A DNA stretch of 64,000 nt from positions 1,116,001 through 1,180,000 of the forward strand of contig NZ_JAUSYS010000001.1 in the NCBI RefSeq assembly GCF_030817015.1, given 5' to 3'. Position numbers and translations under genes: made by a program. A model generated the notes under the pieces. The model saw nothing but the letters and a program-made list of their open reading frames with translations. It ran no database searches and was not told the DNA's origin. Shown here one piece after another: positions 60,360 to 64,000 of this stretch. Source of the stretch: Arthrobacter sp. V1I7 (GTDB lineage Bacteria > Actinomycetota > Actinomycetes > Actinomycetales > Micrococcaceae). Positions within the stretch are counted from its first letter, which is position 1; each line of letters begins with the position of its first letter.

Positions 60360-61784
60360 GTGCGCAACGAAACGGAATCCCACATGACCCCGAAGGATCG
60401 ACGGGCGCGGCGGTTCGGCCAGGCCGGACCGGGTCCGGCCGCAGCCCGCAGCCGCATGATCAGTGCCGCGCTGGCGCTGGTCCTCGCGGCAAGCCTCGGC
60501 ACCTCGGCACCGGTGGCCTTCGCCGACGAACTCGAAGACCAGCAGGCGGCCCTCCAGGAGGAAGCCGCAAAGGTCCAGCATTCCCTCGAATTCGTCGACG
60601 CCCGCATTGCCCAGGCCGCGGGCGACCTGGTCCTCTACCAGGGCCAGCTTCCCGGTGCCCAGCAGGCCCTGCTCGACGCGCAGGGCCGGGTGGCCGGCGC
60701 CGTCCGGGAAGTCGAGGCCCTCGCGGCGCGGGTGGACCTCGCGCAGCAGAACAAGGCCAAGATCACCGAGCAGCTGGAGACGGACAAGCAAAAGATCGCG
60801 GACACCAAAAAGCTGATCGGGCAGATCGCCACCCAGGCCTACAAGTCCGGCGGCGTGCCGTCCAACCTCTCGCTGTTCTTCGGCTCGAACAACGGCAGCC
60901 TGACGGACACGATCGACCTGGCCGACCAGGCGATGCGCAGCCAGAACGCGGCCATGGGCAAGCTCACCCAGCAGAGCGCCACGAACACCAACGCCCAGGC
61001 CCGCCTCGAGGCCGTTGAAGCCGAAATCCAGGACCTGAAGGCCAAGGCCGACGCCGCGCTGGCGCGGGAACAGGCCGCCCGCGACGAGGCCGAGGCCAAG
61101 AAGGCCCAGGTGGACAAGCTCATCGCGGACACCACCCGGCTCGACGCCGAACTGCAGGCGGCCAAGCCGGGCATCCAGAGCCAGCTGGCCCAGGTCAAGG
61201 CCCAGCAGGACGCCGTCGCCGCGGAAATTGTCGAGCGTGACCGGAAGCTGCGCGAGGCCTGGGAGGCCGAGCAGCGGCGTATTGCCGAAGCTGCCGCGGC
61301 AGCCGCCCGCACCCGGGGACAGGCAGTCCAGCCGTACGTCCCGCCGGCCCAGGGGCCGCCGTCGGCGTTCGGGCTCCGCAGTCCCTTCGCCGGGACCCGG
61401 ATCACCTCCGGCTTCGGCTGGCGTGCGACACCGCCGGGCACCGTCGACTTCTACGGCCAGGGCGGCTACATGCACACCGGCATCGACTTCGGCGCCGCCT
61501 GCGGCACCCCGGTCTATGCGCCGGTGGCCGGTACCGTCTTCTCGGCGGGCTGGGCCAACGACGGCGGCGGCAACAACGTGAAGATCTCGCACGGCGTCGT
61601 CCAGGGCAACTCGCTGACCACGATTTACTACCACAACTCAAGTGTGGTGGTCTCCCGCGGGCAGCAGGTCAGCCAGGGCCAGCTCATCGCCTATTCCGGT
61701 ACCACCGGAAACTCCACGGGCTGCCACTCGCACTTCGAAACCTGGCTCAACGGCCGAGCCGTCGATCCGATGAACCTGCTCTGA
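60360..61784 (+). CDS. M23 peptidase with coiled coil, probable FtsEX-controlled wall hydrolase
   Basis: This 474-aa secreted protein has a signal segment (about 33-57), a long coiled coil (about 58-315, two helical stretches separated by KSGGVPSNLSLFFGS) and an M23/LytM domain with H372-x3-D376 and H456-x-H458. The zinc ligands are intact, unlike E. coli EnvC. The coiled coil plus LytM order is that of EnvC, and the one-base distance from ftsX makes an FtsEX partner very likely. It should cut peptide cross-links at the septum. GTG 60360 has GAGGG upstream; ATG 60384 is an alternative. Confidence 0.9.
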   Translation: MRNETESHMTPKDRRARRFGQAGPGPAAARSRMISAALALVLAASLGTSAPVAFADELEDQQAALQEEAAKVQHSLEFVDARIAQAAGDLVLYQGQLPGAQQALLDAQGRVAGAVREVEALAARVDLAQQNKAKITEQLETDKQKIADTKKLIGQIATQAYKSGGVPSNLSLFFGSNNGSLTDTIDLADQAMRSQNAAMGKLTQQSATNTNAQARLEAVEAEIQDLKAKADAALAREQAARDEAEAKKAQVDKLIADTTRLDAELQAAKPGIQSQLAQVKAQQDAVAAEIVERDRKLREAWEAEQRRIAEAAAAAARTRGQAVQPYVPPAQGPPSAFGLRSPFAGTRITSGFGWRATPPGTVDFYGQGGYMHTGIDFGAACGTPVYAPVAGTVFSAGWANDGGGNNVKISHGVVQGNSLTTIYYHNSSVVVSRGQQVSQGQLIAYSGTTGNSTGCHSHFETWLNGRAVDPMNLL

Positions 61785-61798
61785 TCCGCCGGCAGCGA

Positions 61799-61823
61799 AG
61801 AGCCGCGGGTGGACCGCGGCTCT
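61799..61823 (+). terminator. Hairpin after the M23 peptidase gene
   Basis: A 10-bp stem AGAGCCGCGG (61799-61808) with CCGCGGCTCT (61814-61823) lies 15 bases after the stop. It has no T-run and the smpB -10 element follows at once, so it may be a weak terminator. Confidence 0.5.
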
Positions 61824-61827
61824 GCCG

Positions 61828-61833
61828 TAAACT
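61828..61833 (+). promoter_or_regulatory. Candidate -10 of smpB
   Basis: TAAACT predicts a start near 61840 and a 77-base leader before the smpB GTG. Confidence 0.4.
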
Positions 61834-61916
61834 GGAGGAAAGCCGCGCCGAAGTGGTGGCGGACCCACTGGCCCTTGGCGCGCAGCCGGCCACAACACGA
61901 ACCAAGGAGTTCTACC

Positions 61917-62387
61917 GTGCCTAAAGAAAGTGGCCGTAAGGTAGTGGCCACCAACCGCAAGGCCCGGCACGACTACCACATTCTCGACACCTACGAGGCC
62001 GGGATCGCCCTGATGGGGACGGAAGTGAAGTCCCTCCGCGAGGGCCATGCCTCCATGGTCGACGGCTTCTGCACCTTCTACAACGACGAGCTGTGGATGG
62101 AGGGCATCCACATCCCCGAGTACCACCAGGGGAGCTGGACCAACCATGCCGCCCGCCGGCGTCGGAAGCTGCTGCTGCACCGCGACGAACTGACCAAGAT
62201 CTCGCACAAGATCCGCGAGTCCGGCTTCACGATCGTTCCGCTCCAGCTGTACTTCCTGGACGGGCGCGCGAAGGTCGAAATCGGCGTCGCCCGCGGCAAG
62301 AAGGAATACGACAAGCGCCAGACGCTCCGCGAGCAGCAGGACAAGCGCGAGGCCCTGCGCGTGATGCGCGAACGGAACCGCCGCTGA
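61917..62387 (+). CDS. smpB: tmRNA-binding protein SmpB
   Basis: SmpB carries tmRNA into stalled ribosomes for trans-translation. This 156-aa protein has the conserved start VVATNRKARHDYHILDTYEA, the segment GTEVKSLREGH and the basic C-terminal tail (KKEYDKRQTLREQQDKREAL) that enters the mRNA channel. GTG 61917 has AAGGAG seven bases upstream, which fixes the start; the longer frame covers the promoter. ssrA follows 158 bases downstream. Confidence 0.96.
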   Translation: MPKESGRKVVATNRKARHDYHILDTYEAGIALMGTEVKSLREGHASMVDGFCTFYNDELWMEGIHIPEYHQGSWTNHAARRRRKLLLHRDELTKISHKIRESGFTIVPLQLYFLDGRAKVEIGVARGKKEYDKRQTLREQQDKREALRVMRERNRR

Positions 62388-62465
62388 CGCCGGCCCCGCT
62401 ACCGCCATCCAGGCCCGGGCCAGGCCGGCCGGAACCGGTGGGAATGATTCGGGGGCGGCGTACGT

Positions 62466-62471
62466 TATGCT
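62466..62471 (+). promoter_or_regulatory. Candidate -10 of ssrA
   Basis: TATGCT predicts a start near 62478, so the precursor would carry about 68 extra bases before the mature tmRNA 5' end. Confidence 0.4.
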
Positions 62472-62545
62472 TGATAGTCCGGGAAGGAACCGAGGGAATC
62501 CGCGAGGAGACCACGAGGCGCCTGGCCGGTTTGATAAAAAAATAC

Positions 62546-62911
62546 GGGGATGATCGGTTTCGACGATGTTAGTCGCGACAGGTGAAGCGGGCCGAGGATG
62601 CAGAATTATCTCGTAAACGCTGTCTGCAAACCAATAAGTGCCGAATCAAAACGCACTGACTTCGCTCTTGCTGCCTAAGCAGTAAGACAGTCCGTCAGCC
62701 CGAGGTTGCTATTGCCCCGGATCCTGGCGTCATTTAGATAGCCACTGCTGTTTACCCCCGTCATCGGGGTGAACGGGACTCTTAGATGACTGGGCCCGGA
62801 TCAGCCAGCTGTTTGCAGCGTGGCTGGGGCCGAGAAAATCCAACGCAAACTGCGCCCGGAGAAGCCCTGACAACACGACATCGGACGGGGGTTCAATTCC
62901 CCCCATCTCCA
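62546..62911 (+). ncRNA. ssrA: Transfer-messenger RNA (tmRNA)
   Basis: The ends form the tRNA-like acceptor stem: GGGGATG (62546-62552) pairs with CATCTCC (62904-62910), including one G-U, and A62911 is the discriminator. The T-arm GACGGGGGTTCAATTCCCCC is clear and CCA is not fully encoded. The messenger part encodes the tag AESKRTDFALAA and ends with TAA. Together with SmpB it rescues stalled ribosomes and marks the products for proteolysis. The mature length is about 366 bases before CCA addition. Confidence 0.97.
62640..62678 (+). other. tmRNA tag reading frame (AESKRTDFALAA)
   Basis: The frame starts at the resume codon GCC 62640 and gives 12 residues ending in ALAA before TAA (62676-62678). 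The ALAA end is the protease recognition signal common to bacterial tags. Confidence 0.92.
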
Positions 62912-62921
62912 CAAGAGTTAG

Positions 62922-62956
62922 CCCCGGAATCCCCGTGATTCCGGGGTTTTCTTTTT
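62922..62956 (+). terminator. Terminator of ssrA
   Basis: A perfect 10-bp stem CCCCGGAATC (62922-62931) with GATTCCGGGG (62937-62946), loop CCCGT, is followed by TTTTCTTTTT. It is a strong intrinsic terminator. Confidence 0.93.
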
Positions 62957-63079
62957 GCCTGTTGGCGGTAGCGCCCATTTTGTTGGCGAGAAGCGGCACT
63001 GAAAATCGTGGCGGGGCGCGGAACTGTCCCCCGCAAGGAACAGGGCAGGGCCTGATTTATCGTCATCAGTGGATGCTGC

Positions 63080-63091
63080 TAATCTCGGGCC
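63080..63091 (+). promoter_or_regulatory. -10 element placing the last gene on a leaderless mRNA
   Basis: TAATCT (63080-63085) ends six bases before ATG 63092. The intervening CGGGCC holds no Shine-Dalgarno sequence. Confidence 0.5.
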
Positions 63092-64000
63092 ATGCCCAGA
63101 AACTCGCTGGACGTTGACCTTGTGACCATCACTTTCGAGGGAGACGTCCGTCTTACGGTCCTCCAGATCCTCTCGGTGGACCGGCTCCTGGACCACTCAA
63201 GTATCGGCCGATACATCGTTGTGTTGAACGGACAGAACAACGCCCAGCTGGAGGCGCTCCTGAAAACCAACACTGAATCCCGCATCGCGCCCGGGTTGGC
63301 GGCGAAAATCGACTACGTCAAGGCTCCTACCTTGCTGCCCGGCCACAACTCCAGAGGATGGCGGGGGCAGCAACTCCTCAAGCTCGTAGTGGCGAACCAT
63401 TTGGCCGCCCGCTATTACTTGTTGCTGGATGCAAAAAACCACTTCGTACACCGAACGCTGGTCCGGGACTTCTTTACCGAGACGGCAATCAAGACTTTCC
63501 GTCGAGCTGCGCCCCAGATCTACTACTCCCACATAAAGAAATCGTTCGGCGCCTTCGCTGCAGAGGACCGGGCCGGCGAATACACGGAGTCCGCGATGCC
63601 CACCGTCACCCCGTACCTCATGGATGCCGGACTCGTGCGGGGAATGATGTCAGAGCTGGAGTCCAAATACGCCGGCAGGGCTTTTGAAGATCTCTTTGAG
63701 AAAGAGCTGTCCGGGACCACCGAGTTCTTCCTCTACTGCGCCTATCTCGTCGCGACCGGCCAGGAGAGCTTGTATGAGGACAGCGCCCCAATGGTAGTCA
63801 CGCTCTTCACCAAGTGGCCTCAGGACCACAAAGACGTGATGCGGCTGGTCAACTCGGCAATATCCAACAAGGTCGCGATGTTCGGGCTTCATCGCCGGCG
63901 TCTTCCCCAGTTGAATGATGAGCAGCGGGACAGCATCGTGAAACTGTGGAACACCGAGCTCTTGACCGCCTACGAGGACCCGGCCTGGTTCATGGAAATC
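63092..64000 (+). CDS. Unknown protein, possibly glycosyltransferase-like (DUF6492-type), 3' end outside window
   Basis: The first 303 residues are visible and the frame is open to the edge. It starts MPRNSLDVDLVTITFEGDVR and has YIVVLNGQNN, KAPTLLPGHNSRGWRGQQLL and YYLLLDAKNHFV, the order seen in DUF6492 proteins, which resemble GT-A enzymes. The assignment is from memory of the family pattern and is tentative. No signal peptide is seen. The G+C content is lower than in the neighbouring genes (98 of 180 bases in 63361-63540). It lies just after ssrA, a common island site. Confidence 0.7.
   Translation, partial: MPRNSLDVDLVTITFEGDVRLTVLQILSVDRLLDHSSIGRYIVVLNGQNNAQLEALLKTNTESRIAPGLAAKIDYVKAPTLLPGHNSRGWRGQQLLKLVVANHLAARYYLLLDAKNHFVHRTLVRDFFTETAIKTFRRAAPQIYYSHIKKSFGAFAAEDRAGEYTESAMPTVTPYLMDAGLVRGMMSELESKYAGRAFEDLFEKELSGTTEFFLYCAYLVATGQESLYEDSAPMVVTLFTKWPQDHKDVMRLVNSAISNKVAMFGLHRRRLPQLNDEQRDSIVKLWNTELLTAYEDPAWFMEI

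Noticed and set aside
63119..63133. CRP-like TGTGACCATCAC
   Set aside because: The half-sites are only three bases apart and lie inside a coding region.

Overview
The window looks like chromosomal DNA of a high-G+C actinobacterium, most likely Micrococcaceae (Arthrobacter or Pseudarthrobacter-like). The evidence is an mtrB-lpqB-comF-hpf-secA backbone, a PdtaS-type kinase beside whiB1, a very large NAD-glutamate dehydrogenase, a tmRNA tag ending ALAA and an actinobacterial Tad pilus cluster. I see no insertion sequence, prophage, CRISPR array, rRNA or ordinary tRNA. The genus is inferred from gene content.

1-13.6 kb. The end of mtrB (running in from the left) is followed by lpqB, a ComF-type phosphoribosyltransferase, long-form hpf, a YcaQ/AlkX-like winged-helix protein and secA. 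A strong terminator follows secA. Next come a leftward LysM membrane protein and an Rv3235-type protein, an unknown 190-aa protein, a 71-aa BldC/excisionase-like regulator, and a CpaB-like plus CpaE/Ssd-like pair that looks like a detached part of a Tad system.

13.6-25.5 kb. The 1662-aa NAD-GDH is followed by the PdtaS-like kinase and the leftward whiB1, which has a CRP-type site upstream. Then come a small membrane protein and a large leftward FHA-FtsK/SpoIIIE (EssC-like) ATPase. The 3' tail of the ATPase reading frame runs antisense to the membrane-protein gene.

25.7-52 kb. This is a surface-polysaccharide region. A tight operon glf-glfT2-like-wzm-wzt would make and export a galactofuranose polymer. 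It is followed by an LGFP-repeat L,D-transpeptidase-like protein and a lipoprotein, a large membrane glycosyltransferase-like protein, and rmlA. A leftward operon then encodes a flippase, four family-2 glycosyltransferases, a DUF2304 protein and a sugar epimerase. A further glycosyltransferase, a GH25 lysozyme with FG-GAP-like repeats, rmlB and an rmlC-rmlD fusion follow, then a DUF2142 membrane protein overlapping an orphan PstS-like lipoprotein gene. The gene set supplies UDP-galactofuranose and dTDP-rhamnose, transferases, two export routes and wall-acting enzymes.

52-57.3 kb. A compact Tad/Flp operon (cpaF, tadB, tadC, a pilin-like protein, two TadE-like proteins, a TadG-like protein) has a good promoter and ends at a G+C-rich nested tandem repeat.

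57.3-64 kb. prfB, ftsE, ftsX, an M23 peptidase with a coiled coil (probable FtsEX-controlled wall hydrolase), smpB and ssrA (tmRNA) with a clear terminator. After ssrA a gene of unknown function runs off the right edge.

Several genes (at 10623, 20774, 46831 and 63092) have a TANNNT -10 hexamer exactly six bases before the start codon and no convincing Shine-Dalgarno sequence, suggesting leaderless mRNAs. No gene-free stretch exceeds about 300 bases except the one that holds ssrA.
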